Shown here one piece after another: positions 1 to 8,801 of a DNA stretch of 64,000 bases. Both the position numbers and the translations under genes were made by a program. The notes beneath the pieces were generated by a model. It was not told the origin of the DNA. It saw nothing but the letters and a program-made list of their open reading frames with translations, and did not search any database. How positions within the stretch are numbered: position 1 is the stretch's first letter; every line of letters begins with the position of its first letter. The DNA is from Bacteroidales bacterium (GTDB lineage Bacteria; Bacteroidota; Bacteroidia; Bacteroidales; UBA1715), in assembly GCA_024409235.1 (NCBI GenBank), contig JAKSUA010000008.1, positions 35,947-99,946 on the forward strand. The letters are read 5' to 3'.

Positions 1-1374
1 TTCGAGGATTTGATAGAGAGAACGCATAAGGCAGACTTGAAATGTATTATGGATTTTGTTCCTAATCATGTCTCTCGCGAATATCATTCTGATAATATTC
101 CAGACGGTGGAATTTCTTTGGGAAGCTACGATGATACAAAGAGTGCTTTTTCTCCGAATAATAATTTCTATTATGTTGTAGATGAGGAACTTCATCTGCC
201 AAATGATATAGATTTTCCTTATGTGGAAGGTGCACCGACTTATTATGAATATCCGGCAAAAGTTACAGGAAACGATGTGTTTTCTTCTTATCCTTCGCGA
301 AATGATTGGTATGAGACAATAAAATTGAATTACGGAGTTGATTATCAAGATTGTTGGCGAACTCATTTTGAACAGATTCCTGATACGTGGATTAGAATGT
401 TGGAAATATTGACATTTTGGGCAAAAAAGAATGTTGATGGTTTTCGCTGTGACATGGCGGAAATGGTTCCTGTTCAGTTTTGGAGCTGGGTTATTCCTCA
501 AATAAAGAAAATTAATCCGGAAATAATTTTCATTGCAGAAATCTACAATCCCGATGCTTACGAAAATTATTTGAATGTTGGTCATTTTGATTATCTCTAT
601 GATAAAGTTGGTCTGTACGATACAATGCGCATGATTGTCGAAGGTCGTGGTAATGCCAAGTTCATTACAGATTATTGGCGTAGAACAGAACGAGTTCAGG
701 GCAAAATGTTGAGATTTTTAGAAAATCATGATGAACAGCGAATTGCATCTCGTTTCTTTGCCGACAATGCTAACAAAGGACGTGCGGCAATGATGCTTTT
801 AGCCATGCTTAATCCTGGTCCGCTAATGATATATTTCGGACAGGAAATAGGCGAAAAAGGTATGGATAAGGAAGGTTTCAGTGGAGTGGATGGAAGAACA
901 ACAATCTTTGATTACTGGAGTTTGACAGAATTCAATAAATGGGTGAATGGAGGAAAATTTGACGGGGCTCTTTTGTCTCCTGAACAAAAAGATTTACGCG
1001 AGTATTATTCACAATTGTTGAATTTTAGATTGCAGCATGAAGCAATTCAAAATGGTTTGTTCTACGATTTGATGTGGAAAAACTGCGATGAAAGAATCGA
1101 CAGCAAAATATTTGCTTTTCTACGATACACCGAGAATGAAAAATTGTTGTTTGTGCTGAATTTTGATTTTGAGCAGACAGTCACACTTCGTTTAAGTATT
1201 GGCGATCATGCTTTTGAAACAATGAATTGCCCTCTTGAAGGAACTCTGGTTTTAAAAGAGGTGTTCGATAGTGATTTTGAAGATACATACGAAATGTCCG
1301 AAGTTCTCGAAAAAGGTGTCCCTCTTTCGGTTTTACCAAACTCTGCTTTAGTTTTTAGTTTAGAATGGAAATAA
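1..1374 (+). CDS. Alpha-amylase family (GH13) glycoside hydrolase, 5' partial
   Basis: Probable GH13 enzyme acting on alpha-glucans or alpha-glucosides. The reading frame is open from base 1, so the N-terminus lies outside the window; the TTG at 10 is not a credible start. The four GH13 signatures are visible: DFVPNH (region I), GFRCDMAEM with the nucleophile Asp (region II), FIAEIYNP with the acid/base Glu (region III) and ENHDEQR with the transition-state Asp (region IV). A C-terminal beta-sandwich-like part follows. No signal peptide can be judged. The stop overlaps the start of mqnD by 10 bases, suggesting translational coupling although the functions are unrelated. Substrate specificity cannot be read from the sequence. 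Confidence 0.9.
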   Translation, partial: FEDLIERTHKADLKCIMDFVPNHVSREYHSDNIPDGGISLGSYDDTKSAFSPNNNFYYVVDEELHLPNDIDFPYVEGAPTYYEYPAKVTGNDVFSSYPSRNDWYETIKLNYGVDYQDCWRTHFEQIPDTWIRMLEILTFWAKKNVDGFRCDMAEMVPVQFWSWVIPQIKKINPEIIFIAEIYNPDAYENYLNVGHFDYLYDKVGLYDTMRMIVEGRGNAKFITDYWRRTERVQGKMLRFLENHDEQRIASRFFADNANKGRAAMMLLAMLNPGPLMIYFGQEIGEKGMDKEGFSGVDGRTTIFDYWSLTEFNKWVNGGKFDGALLSPEQKDLREYYSQLLNFRLQHEAIQNGLFYDLMWKNCDERIDSKIFAFLRYTENEKLLFVLNFDFEQTVTLRLSIGDHAFETMNCPLEGTLVLKEVFDSDFEDTYEMSEVLEKGVPLSVLPNSALVFSLEWK

Positions 1375-2195
1375 CATTAGGAATTTCATCTTGCCCAAAC
1401 GACACTTATACGTTTGATGCGTTGATACATAAAAAAATTGATACAAAAGGTATTGATTTTAAAGTAGTTGTTGCTGATGTTCAGGAATTAAACCGTCGTG
1501 CAATGATAGGCGACTTGCAAATGACTAAACTAAGCTATTTTGCTTATTCCCAAGTTTATAAAAATTATCAAATTCTTGATGCTGGAAGTGCTTTGGGATT
1601 TGCCAATGGACCATTGTTTATCTGTAAAAAAGGAAATGAATCTGCAATAAACTCGAAATCGAAAATTTTGATTCCAGGAAAAGAAACTACTGCAAATCTT
1701 TTGTTTTCAATGGCTTATCCTGATTTTAAGGATAAAACAGAATGCTTGTTTTCTGAAATTGAACCTAAAATAATGAGTGGGGAATACGATGCTGGTGTAA
1801 TTATTCATGAAAATCGTTTTACTTATGCAGAACGTGGTTTTGCAATGTTGCGTGATTTAGGGAATTTTTGGGAAAGCGAAACACACACACCAATTCCGTT
1901 AGGGGCAATAACAATCCGACGGGATGTTCCGAATGATTTAAAATTAACGATAAATCAGTTGCTGCGTGAGAGCATTGAATATGCAAATCAGAATCCTCAG
2001 GCATCAAATACATTTATTCATGAATATGCTCAAGCTATTGAAGACGATGTTTTAAAAAAACATATAGCATTGTTCGTGAATGATTTCAGCTTGTCGCTAG
2101 GTGAACAGGGAATGGCTGCTATAAAAACTTTGTATAGCCGGGCTCATAGTTTGCAGATTATTTCTGAAGAACCAACCGATATGTTTATTTTATAG
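1365..2195 (+). CDS. mqnD: 1,4-dihydroxy-6-naphthoate synthase (futalosine menaquinone pathway)
   Basis: MqnD converts cyclic dehypoxanthine futalosine to 1,4-dihydroxy-6-naphthoate, a cytosolic step of the futalosine route to menaquinone. The 276-residue length fits the family, and the N-terminal signature ISSCPNDTYTFDAL is characteristic; the fold is a periplasmic-binding-protein-like two-lobed domain without a signal peptide. MqnA is related, but the CPNDT motif favours MqnD. The start ATG lies inside the 3' end of the amylase gene (10-base overlap). The convergent comEC gene ends 2 bases beyond the stop. The gene implies that the host makes menaquinone by the alternative pathway. Confidence 0.9.
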   Translation: MEITLGISSCPNDTYTFDALIHKKIDTKGIDFKVVVADVQELNRRAMIGDLQMTKLSYFAYSQVYKNYQILDAGSALGFANGPLFICKKGNESAINSKSKILIPGKETTANLLFSMAYPDFKDKTECLFSEIEPKIMSGEYDAGVIIHENRFTYAERGFAMLRDLGNFWESETHTPIPLGAITIRRDVPNDLKLTINQLLRESIEYANQNPQASNTFIHEYAQAIEDDVLKKHIALFVNDFSLSLGEQGMAAIKTLYSRAHSLQIISEEPTDMFIL

Positions 2196-2196
2196 T

Positions 2197-3726
2197 TTAT
2201 ACAGAAAAAAGTTCTTTCTCTTTTTGGTATTCACAAACTAATTCCCAAAATAAGACAAATAACAATATTCCCACGTATAGTAGAATAGAATATTGTAAAT
2301 CAATAGATTGCTCAATTCTGGGATGTGGAAATGTATTGATGTCGGCAATGCAATCCTGCATGTAGTCTGTTGTGAAATTTAAAATTTTCATCAAAAATTC
2401 TCCAGCACTTGGAATCCAAGAGGTTGCCAATGAAGTGATGACAAGTATTAATATAACAAAGGAAATAGGTATAACTATAATATTTGTTAATAGACTGTAA
2501 GTCGGAATTGTTCCAAAATAGTAGAGTGTTAATGGAATTGTTCCAATTTGTACGGAAATAGAGACTGCAATAATTCCCCAAAGGTATTGTCCTATAATTG
2601 TTTCTGGATGAAATATGTTCTGAATTTTGTTTCCAAAATATACAATGCTGACTACAGCTGCGTAGGAGAGTTGAAAACTCACGGAGAATAAATCGTTTGG
2701 TGAAATTAAAAGGGACAGAAATGAGGCAATTGCAAGTGCATTGTAGGTGCTGGTATTTCGTTTTAATAAAAGTGCCAACGAAACCATTGTGCACATGATT
2801 GAAGCTCTTTGTACAGAAGGACTCATTCCAGTGATTCCGGCATAAAACCAGATACCACCAATACAACAAGCAATCTTTAACCAAAGTAATTTTTTGTTTC
2901 GTATAAAACCAAATAGGAAAAATAATATTCCGTTGATTATGCCGACGTGAAGTCCTGATACAGCAAGAACGTGCATCGCTCCGGCTGTCTGAAAGTTGCT
3001 CTTTGTTTCATCGTCAAGTAATGATTTGTCTCCAAATGCAAGTGCTGCAATAAGTTGATAGTTTTGTTCCGAAAGTCCTAATTCTTGTAATTTGGAAAGA
3101 GATGCTGATCGAATTTGCATACAGAAAGCACGAAAGTCATTTTGATGATCTATAAGTTCCCAATCTTTTGCCGCTACGTACGATTGGGAGAATATATATT
3201 GATTTTCCAGAAATTTCTGATAGTCGAATGTTGCATTATCATTGTTCTCAATTCGCTTGAAGTTGTTTTTTAGGGAAATAATGTCTCCATAAATAAGCAT
3301 TTGTGAGTTTGTGTCTTTTTGTATGAAAATCAGCGCTTTGCAGCTTTTTTCTTCGTTGAGGATTTCTATGGTTGTTTTGTATGTTTTTGGTTTTTCTTCA
3401 ATATTACTTATGATTTTCCCGAGCAGAATTTCTTCTGTAGGAACTTCTATATATTTCTGTTTGTGTATGTTATGAGTCGTGACTCCGGCAATAATGAACC
3501 AAAACAGTAAAATAGGAATATGAATTTTCTTGAAAACAACAGATAATATTATGCAAAATAAGGTGCTGAGGCAAAGAATAATATGAATATTATTTTCTGC
3601 GGGCAAAAACGGAAAATAGTGCGATAAAATAATTCCAATTGTGAGTGCGGTGGTGACGCATACAAATGGATTTTTTGCCAATAAACATTTCTGAATATTG
3701 GAAAAAGCGGCTTTATAAAATGTCAT
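2197..3726 (-). CDS. comEC: ComEC/Rec2-family competence membrane protein
   Basis: Polytopic inner-membrane protein of the DNA-uptake channel family. The N-terminal part has hydrophobic segments and a DUF4131-like soluble region (about residues 30-190). The competence domain follows with the signature ALAFGDKSLL and the motif HVLAVSGLHVG, then repeated membrane helices to the C-terminus. At 509 residues it lacks the C-terminal metallo-beta-lactamase domain of the longer ComEC proteins such as that of Bacillus. It lies 15 bases downstream of def on the same strand. Whether the organism is competent cannot be inferred. Confidence 0.88.
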   Translation of the reverse strand: MTFYKAAFSNIQKCLLAKNPFVCVTTALTIGIILSHYFPFLPAENNIHIILCLSTLFCIILSVVFKKIHIPILLFWFIIAGVTTHNIHKQKYIEVPTEEILLGKIISNIEEKPKTYKTTIEILNEEKSCKALIFIQKDTNSQMLIYGDIISLKNNFKRIENNDNATFDYQKFLENQYIFSQSYVAAKDWELIDHQNDFRAFCMQIRSASLSKLQELGLSEQNYQLIAALAFGDKSLLDDETKSNFQTAGAMHVLAVSGLHVGIINGILFFLFGFIRNKKLLWLKIACCIGGIWFYAGITGMSPSVQRASIMCTMVSLALLLKRNTSTYNALAIASFLSLLISPNDLFSVSFQLSYAAVVSIVYFGNKIQNIFHPETIIGQYLWGIIAVSISVQIGTIPLTLYYFGTIPTYSLLTNIIVIPISFVILILVITSLATSWIPSAGEFLMKILNFTTDYMQDCIADINTFPHPRIEQSIDLQYSILLYVGILLFVLFWELVCEYQKEKELFSV

Positions 3727-3741
3727 TAAATGTAGTTCTCT

Positions 3742-4299
3742 CTATGCTTTAAAAAATTTGATTTTATATCGTGTTGAAACTTTTCCTTTTAAAATATTGT
3801 TCAATTTTCCATTCAACATTCGTTTTTTCAATGGATTCAAATGGTCAACAAAGCATTTGCCGTCCAAATGATCGTATTCGTGTTGAATGATTCTGGCACA
3901 AATTCCTGAGAATTTCTCAGTGTGTTCCTCGAAATTTTCGTCAAGATAGCGTAATGTTACTTCAGAAGGTCTTGAAACATCTTCGAATATGCCAGGAAAA
4001 CTTAAACAGCCTTCGTTAAACAGCCATTCTTTGCCTGTAAGTTCTATGATTTCAGGATTTATGAATGTGCGTTTAAAGTCTTTTGCGTCAGGATAATCTT
4101 CTGCAAATCCGTTCGCGTCAATTACAAAAAGTCTAATAGATAAACCAATCTGTGGAGCAGCCAAGCCAACACCTTCGGATGCTTCCAAAGTGTCGTACAT
4201 GTTTTGCAAAAGTGTTTCAAATTCAGGATAGTTTTTGTCGATTTCCTGTGCAACTTTTCGTAAAACAGGGTTTCCGTATGCTACAATTGGTTTTATCAT
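3742..4299 (-). CDS. def: Peptide deformylase
   Basis: Removes the N-formyl group from nascent polypeptides in the cytosol. All three metal/active-site motifs are present: GVGLAAPQIG (residues 43-52), EGCLS (96-100) and HEYDH (140-144), giving the Cys and two His ligands and catalytic Glu of a class I-type enzyme. Length (185 residues) is normal. The gene heads a minus-strand pair with comEC and is preceded by about 95 bases without a gene separating it from guaD. Confidence 0.96.
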   Translation of the reverse strand: MIKPIVAYGNPVLRKVAQEIDKNYPEFETLLQNMYDTLEASEGVGLAAPQIGLSIRLFVIDANGFAEDYPDAKDFKRTFINPEIIELTGKEWLFNEGCLSFPGIFEDVSRPSEVTLRYLDENFEEHTEKFSGICARIIQHEYDHLDGKCFVDHLNPLKKRMLNGKLNNILKGKVSTRYKIKFFKA

Positions 4300-4395
4300 A
4301 ATGAGTATTCTTTATTTGAAATGTAATTTTTACAAAGATAGAAAAATTATAAGATGTATTTCTGCATTTAAGTTGTGTGAACTAATTTTTTAGAG

Positions 4396-4905
4396 CTAAT
4401 AATTAATTCTGTCTTTTTTTGCGTTCCATATCTTGAAAGGTCTGATTGTATTTGGGTTTTCAAGATGAATTTCTTTGATTAATGTCGTATTGTGTTTTAT
4501 ATAATCTGCAATTTTATCGTCTTTAAAATCGGCTGCAGTGGCGCTGTCGTAATTTTCTGAATAATATATAGTTGGAATCTTCGCCCAAATTGCTGCCGAC
4601 AAGCACATCGGACAGCTTTTTGCTGTTGTTACAAGAATGCAGTCGTCAAGAAAAAGTTTATTTAGTTTTTTGCATGCTTCGCGGATTGCATTCACTTCTG
4701 CATGGCAGGTTGGATCGCTCGACTGTATTACCGTATTTCTTGAAATGGAGATGATTGAAAACTTTTGGTCTGCAAGTTGAATGATTCCTGCTCCAAAGGG
4801 ACCTCCGATGTTATTCTCGACGCCGTTTGCTGCGTATTTTGAGGCGTTTTCGTAAATAAATGAAATTGCCTCGTCAAGTTTGTCGAAACTGATGTTTTGT
4901 TCCAT
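4396..4905 (-). CDS. guaD: Guanine deaminase-type cytidine deaminase-fold protein
   Basis: CDA-fold zinc deaminase that probably converts guanine to xanthine. Features shared with Bacillus GuaD are GGPFGAGII, the zinc/proton-shuttle motif CHAEVNAI, the SCPMC zinc motif (Pro before the first Cys replaced by Ser) and a C-terminal region containing SATAADFKDD. The frame is open further upstream, but that extension lies inside ruvX; the ATG at 4905 follows the ruvX stop by one base and gives a normal 169-residue protein. A 14-base direct repeat spans the ruvX end and this start. A tRNA adenosine deaminase is less likely because of the GuaD-like C-terminus. Confidence 0.82.
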   Translation of the reverse strand: MEQNISFDKLDEAISFIYENASKYAANGVENNIGGPFGAGIIQLADQKFSIISISRNTVIQSSDPTCHAEVNAIREACKKLNKLFLDDCILVTTAKSCPMCLSAAIWAKIPTIYYSENYDSATAADFKDDKIADYIKHNTTLIKEIHLENPNTIRPFKIWNAKKDRINY

Positions 4906-4906
4906 G

Positions 4907-5320
4907 TTAGTGGTTTTGTTCCATGTAAGATTGTAAGATAATTGTTGCACTGATGCTGTCAACTATTTCTTTATTTTGACGGTCTTTTTTCTTCATTCCT
5001 CCTGTCAGCATAGCCTGATGTGCTAAGGTTGAAGTAAACCGTTCGTCAATTTCGCTAATTGGCACGTCGGGAAATTCTTTCTTGAATTGTTTTTCGAAAA
5101 TCTTTACATATTTCGCATTTTCAGAAGGTTCGTTTCGTAGCGTTGTTGGCATCCCGATAACAACGTGCTCTACTTGTTCCTTGGCAAAGTAATCTTTTAA
5201 AAATTGTATTAAATCGCAGCTGCGTACAGTCGTTAGTGAATTTGCAATGATTTTAAGAGGATCTGTTACTGCAATTCCTGTTCGTTTTGTTCCGTAGTCA
5301 ATAGCTAAAATTCTTCCCAT
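4907..5320 (-). CDS. ruvX: RuvX/YqgF-family RNase H-fold protein (putative pre-16S rRNA nuclease)
   Basis: YqgF-family protein, linked to 16S rRNA 5'-end processing and historically called a Holliday junction resolvase. The RNase H-like fold is shown by the N-terminal LAIDYGTKRTGIAVTD motif with the first catalytic Asp, VIGMPTTLRNE in the centre and IDERFTST near the C-terminal acidic site. Length 137 residues is normal. The gene sits in a tight minus-strand series, glycosyltransferase-ruvX-guaD, with gaps of 2 and 1 bases, suggesting one transcript. Confidence 0.92.
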   Translation of the reverse strand: MGRILAIDYGTKRTGIAVTDPLKIIANSLTTVRSCDLIQFLKDYFAKEQVEHVVIGMPTTLRNEPSENAKYVKIFEKQFKKEFPDVPISEIDERFTSTLAHQAMLTGGMKKKDRQNKEIVDSISATIILQSYMEQNH

Positions 5321-5322
5321 GG

Positions 5323-6465
5323 TTATTTTGTTGTAGAATATTCCTGAATAGCTTTTTCAATGCTTTGCCATAAAAGTTCGGCGCTTTGGTCCCAGCTGAA
5401 TTTCTCAAGCTGTTTCTTTGAATTTTCAAGTAATGTTTGATATAAATTATTGTCGTTAGCCAATGAAATCATAGCATTGGCAATAGATTCTATGTCTGAC
5501 GGATTACAAAGTAATGCCGCATCTCCAGCTACTTCCGGCATGGACGTGCAGTTCGAGGTAATTACGGGGATACCGCATGCAAAGGCTTCTAATATTGGAA
5601 TGCCAAAACCTTCAAAGAAAGGCACATACGTCATTGCAAATGCACTTCCAAGTAAATAGTTTAATTCTTTGTCGGAAACTCGTCCGGTAAAAACAATGTC
5701 TTTTTTGTACGGATGGTTGTCGTATGCTTTTTGAATAGTCTGCGACAAGAACATTGCCTCACCAACAATAACTAATTTCATTGTTGATTGTGTTTTTTGC
5801 TTGAAAATTGAAAATGCAGCAAAAAGGTTTTCTATGTTTTTACGAGGATGAAGTGTTCCTGCGTAAACAAAATAGTCATTGTTTTCGGTGTATTTTTGTT
5901 TGATAAGCGTTTTTTCAGATTCAATTAATGGCTGAAAAGTACTGCTTACACCGTTGTAAACCACATCGATTTTCTCAAGTGGAATGTCATATAATGTATG
6001 AATATCCTGTTTGGAATATTCGGAAACTGTTGCAATCCGAGTAGAATATTTTGCATATTCAGGAAAGAATTTCCTATAGTATTTTCTTACTAATCTTGGT
6101 AGATGTTCTGGATAGTGTTCGAAATTCAAATCGTGAATTACGTCAACTATCGGTAGATTACAATTAGTTACACTATAACCGTCTGTGGAAACAAAAATGT
6201 CTGGTTTTAAGGCATTTAATACTCGAGGAATTTGTGAGTGAAACCAAAACCACCATAAAAATGGATGCCGTGTTTGAAATGGCACGATAATAGGTTTCAC
6301 ATTTTCTGCAAAAATGAAATCTTTATCATACATCCTGTCAAACAACAGATAGAATTGATGTTCAGGATGGTTTAAACAAATACGTTTCACCGTTTCGAAA
6401 GTGAAACGTGAAATGCCGTCGATTCGGCCTTTTATTAAAAGTCTGGTATTTATTACAATGTTCAT
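5323..6465 (-). CDS. GT4-type (group 1) glycosyltransferase
   Basis: Probable retaining GT-B glycosyltransferase using a nucleotide sugar to extend a surface polysaccharide or glycolipid. The N-terminal domain begins MNIVINTRLL and has the glycine-containing DGISRF segment. The C-terminal domain carries YAGTLHPRKN and the donor-binding signature EGFGIPILEAFACGIPVI, followed by MPEVAGDAALL. Length 380 residues is typical. It is divergent from the flippase gene at 6559, and the pair could form a small surface-glycan unit. Acceptor and sugar are unknown. Confidence 0.88.
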   Translation of the reverse strand: MNIVINTRLLIKGRIDGISRFTFETVKRICLNHPEHQFYLLFDRMYDKDFIFAENVKPIIVPFQTRHPFLWWFWFHSQIPRVLNALKPDIFVSTDGYSVTNCNLPIVDVIHDLNFEHYPEHLPRLVRKYYRKFFPEYAKYSTRIATVSEYSKQDIHTLYDIPLEKIDVVYNGVSSTFQPLIESEKTLIKQKYTENNDYFVYAGTLHPRKNIENLFAAFSIFKQKTQSTMKLVIVGEAMFLSQTIQKAYDNHPYKKDIVFTGRVSDKELNYLLGSAFAMTYVPFFEGFGIPILEAFACGIPVITSNCTSMPEVAGDAALLCNPSDIESIANAMISLANDNNLYQTLLENSKKQLEKFSWDQSAELLWQSIEKAIQEYSTTK

Positions 6466-6529
6466 ATATGCAAAGGAATAAAATTTTTCTATAGAATCTG
6501 CACTTTCAACAATTATCGGGAAAAGATTG

Positions 6530-6537
6530 TAATTTTG
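6530..6537 (+). promoter_or_regulatory. Bacteroidetes-type -7 box for the flippase gene
   Basis: TAATTTTG matches the TAnnTTTG -7 element. A TTTC at 6504-6507 could be a weak -33 element. The TTG at its end is in frame with the flippase and is easily mistaken for a start codon. Confidence 0.5.
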
Positions 6538-6558
6538 CCGCTGAAAATCATTGGCGTT

Positions 6559-7998
6559 TTGAGAAAAACTTTTTTCACAAATCTGGTTTTACTGCTGTTT
6601 CTTAACCTGTTGGTTAAGCCTTTCTACATTTTTGGAATAGATAGAACTGTTCAAAACGTGGTTGGAACAGAAGTGTATGGCTTGTATGCTGCAATGTTCA
6701 GTTTGTCAATCATTTTCAACATTATTCTCGATATGGGAATAGCAAATTTCAACAACCGTAATATTGCTCAGGATAATGACTTGCTGCCACGTTTCTTCTC
6801 GAATATGGTTGTGCTTAAATTCCTGTTGGGAATAGTTTATTGTATAGTTTTGGGAGTTGTTGGGATTGTTCTTGAGTTTTCATTGTCGCAGTTTAAGATT
6901 TTGGGAGTTTTAGCACTGAATCAGTTTCTTCTTTCTTTTCTTTTGTATCTGCGTTCTAATATTTCAGGAACGTATATGTATAAGACGGATAGCTGCATCT
7001 CGGTGATAGACAGGATTTTAATGATTGTAATCTGTGGGTATCTGTTACTAACCAGACAAAAGGATTTTCAGATTGAATGGTTCGTTTATGCACAGACTGT
7101 GTCCTACGCAATTCCTTGTATGATAGCTTTTTGTATAGTTTTTGCGAAAGCAAGAAATGTGTCGTTCACGTTTGATTTGTCATTTCTTTGGAAAATTCTA
7201 AAACAAACATATCCATTTGCTTTGCTTTCGTTGCTGATGGGATTATATACCCGTGTGGATATGGTAATGATAGAACAATTATTGCCGGATGGGGCAGAAC
7301 AGGCTGGTATATATGCTCAGTCGTACAGAATATTGGATGCAGTGAGTATGTTTGCCTATCTGTTTGCAACATTGCTTCTGCCTATGTTTTCTAAAATGCT
7401 GAAAGACAATGAACCGTTAGGCCAGTTTACAAAATTCTCGTTTCTACTTTTAATTTCTCCTGTTTTAGTTTTTGTAACAGCTTGTTGTTTTTATAGTTAC
7501 GAGTTGATGAATTTAATGTACAGCGAAAGCGTAGAAAGTTCATCCGAAATATTTAAAGTGTTGATTGTTGGATTTTTACCGATATCATCTTCTTATATTT
7601 TTGGTACGTTACTGACTGCAAATAATAGTATGAAAGTCATGAATATTATGGCGGCTTGCGGAATGGTTTTTAATGTTACATTCAATGCTGTTTTTATTCC
7701 TAAATATGGTGCCTGGGGAGCTGCAGTAGTGTCAGTTGTAACTCAATTTTTAACTGGACTGATTCAGATTGTGTTATCAATACGATATTTTAAGTTCAGT
7801 ATTCCTTACAGAGATATTGCGAAAGTGATTCTTTTTGTCTCTGTAAATGTTGCTTTGTTTTATTCGTTTAAAGAAACATTTTGCGAAAATTGGATTTGGA
7901 ATGTGCTGATTCTATGTATAATAGGAGTTTTGTTTGCTTTTGTTTTCCGCATTATCCGTATAAAGGATATTTTACTTGTGTTGAAAAGCAAGGAATAG
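6559..7998 (+). CDS. Polysaccharide/oligosaccharide flippase (MOP superfamily, Wzx-like)
   Basis: Multispanning membrane protein with about 12-14 hydrophobic helices, typical of MOP-family flippases that move undecaprenyl-linked glycans across the inner membrane. The N-terminus has the family-typical amphipathic entry FFTNLVLLLFLNLLVKPFY and later helices contain the usual scattered charged residues. The frame is open from 6535, but that TTG is part of a -7 promoter box, so initiation must be downstream; TTG at 6559 gives MRKTFFTNL, while ATT or ATC codons at 6547-6550 are alternatives. The start is therefore uncertain. The next gene, convergent, begins right at the stop. Confidence 0.85.
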   Translation: MRKTFFTNLVLLLFLNLLVKPFYIFGIDRTVQNVVGTEVYGLYAAMFSLSIIFNIILDMGIANFNNRNIAQDNDLLPRFFSNMVVLKFLLGIVYCIVLGVVGIVLEFSLSQFKILGVLALNQFLLSFLLYLRSNISGTYMYKTDSCISVIDRILMIVICGYLLLTRQKDFQIEWFVYAQTVSYAIPCMIAFCIVFAKARNVSFTFDLSFLWKILKQTYPFALLSLLMGLYTRVDMVMIEQLLPDGAEQAGIYAQSYRILDAVSMFAYLFATLLLPMFSKMLKDNEPLGQFTKFSFLLLISPVLVFVTACCFYSYELMNLMYSESVESSSEIFKVLIVGFLPISSSYIFGTLLTANNSMKVMNIMAACGMVFNVTFNAVFIPKYGAWGAAVVSVVTQFLTGLIQIVLSIRYFKFSIPYRDIAKVILFVSVNVALFYSFKETFCENWIWNVLILCIIGVLFAFVFRIIRIKDILLVLKSKE

Positions 7999-8799
7999 CT
8001 ACATTTCTTTTATTGCATTCATTAATTCCGTTTCTAAATTCTTAGCTTGGAATGTTGCAAATGATTTGTATTGATTTGCATTTTCTTGTTCGTAAGTCCT
8101 TTTAATCCACTGAATACCAGAGAACTGATTGCAAATCATGATTTCTGAACTATTGTAAAAATCTTCTTTTTTGAAAAATGGGATTCTTACAATCTCCCAG
8201 TTTTTTCTTGATAAAAAATTTATGAAAGAACTTGTTATTGGAAGTGTAGATTCACCAACGATTAAGGTGTTGTCTTTCAGTAAAATAATGTCGTTGTTAA
8301 TGGAAGAAAATGCTTTCCCGTATTTGTCGAAGAAAATACGTTCGGTTTCGTCTTGGTTGGGAATGCAGTTTGTTAGTGTATAGTCGTAGAATTCCTGCTG
8401 AATGTTGCAGAATTCCAGTTTGAATCCTTGGGTGTTAAATTCGTAATCTATAAAATCCAGCGGATCAATAAATATTATGAACTGGGCTTCTGTTTGCTCC
8501 GGAAATGTCTGCCAGAAGATGAGCAGTTTACAAATACCTCCTTTGTAAACTTTGTTTATGTTTAACAGTCTTGGAATATATCGTTCGAGATTTTCTGTTG
8601 AAAATTTTTCAGGAACGACTTTACCTTTTTTCTCCAATTGGTTTTTTATATTTTGAATGTGCGATCCAAGACAAAGAGCTTTTGTGTTATAAAGTCTTAT
8701 GTTGTCGGACACAAAATCATTAATTGCGAAAATTGGAGCTAAATTTAAATTCGCAATTTTTTCTATTTCGCCGTTTAAAATGCAGAAAGGTTTATCCAC
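7999..8799 (-). CDS. Degenerate class IV aminotransferase-like protein
   Basis: A 266-residue protein resembling PLP fold-type IV enzymes (branched-chain aminotransferase or aminodeoxychorismate lyase). The pattern of an N-terminal ILNGEI strand, a charged region followed by LGSHIQNI (compare the LxxHLxRL helix), and LIVGESTLPITSSF (compare the EGTTSNxF loop) supports the fold. The segment that should carry the catalytic PLP lysine (around CIPNQDETERIFF) has no convincing lysine, so it may be inactive or repurposed. It lies 2 bases downstream of a truncated glutamate-5-kinase-like gene. Assignment to the fold is inference. Confidence 0.55.
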   Translation of the reverse strand: MDKPFCILNGEIEKIANLNLAPIFAINDFVSDNIRLYNTKALCLGSHIQNIKNQLEKKGKVVPEKFSTENLERYIPRLLNINKVYKGGICKLLIFWQTFPEQTEAQFIIFIDPLDFIDYEFNTQGFKLEFCNIQQEFYDYTLTNCIPNQDETERIFFDKYGKAFSSINNDIILLKDNTLIVGESTLPITSSFINFLSRKNWEIVRIPFFKKEDFYNSSEIMICNQFSGIQWIKRTYEQENANQYKSFATFQAKNLETELMNAIKEM

Positions 8800-8801
8800 G
8801 C

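Noticed and set aside
2312..2884. 190-codon minus-strand frame inside comEC
   Set aside because: Alternative frame of the same strand within ComEC; composition is Cys/Trp/His-rich and unlike a natural protein.
6535..6558. TTG start extending the flippase N-terminus
   Set aside because: The TTG is the end of a TAATTTTG -7 promoter box, so it would lie upstream of the transcript start.
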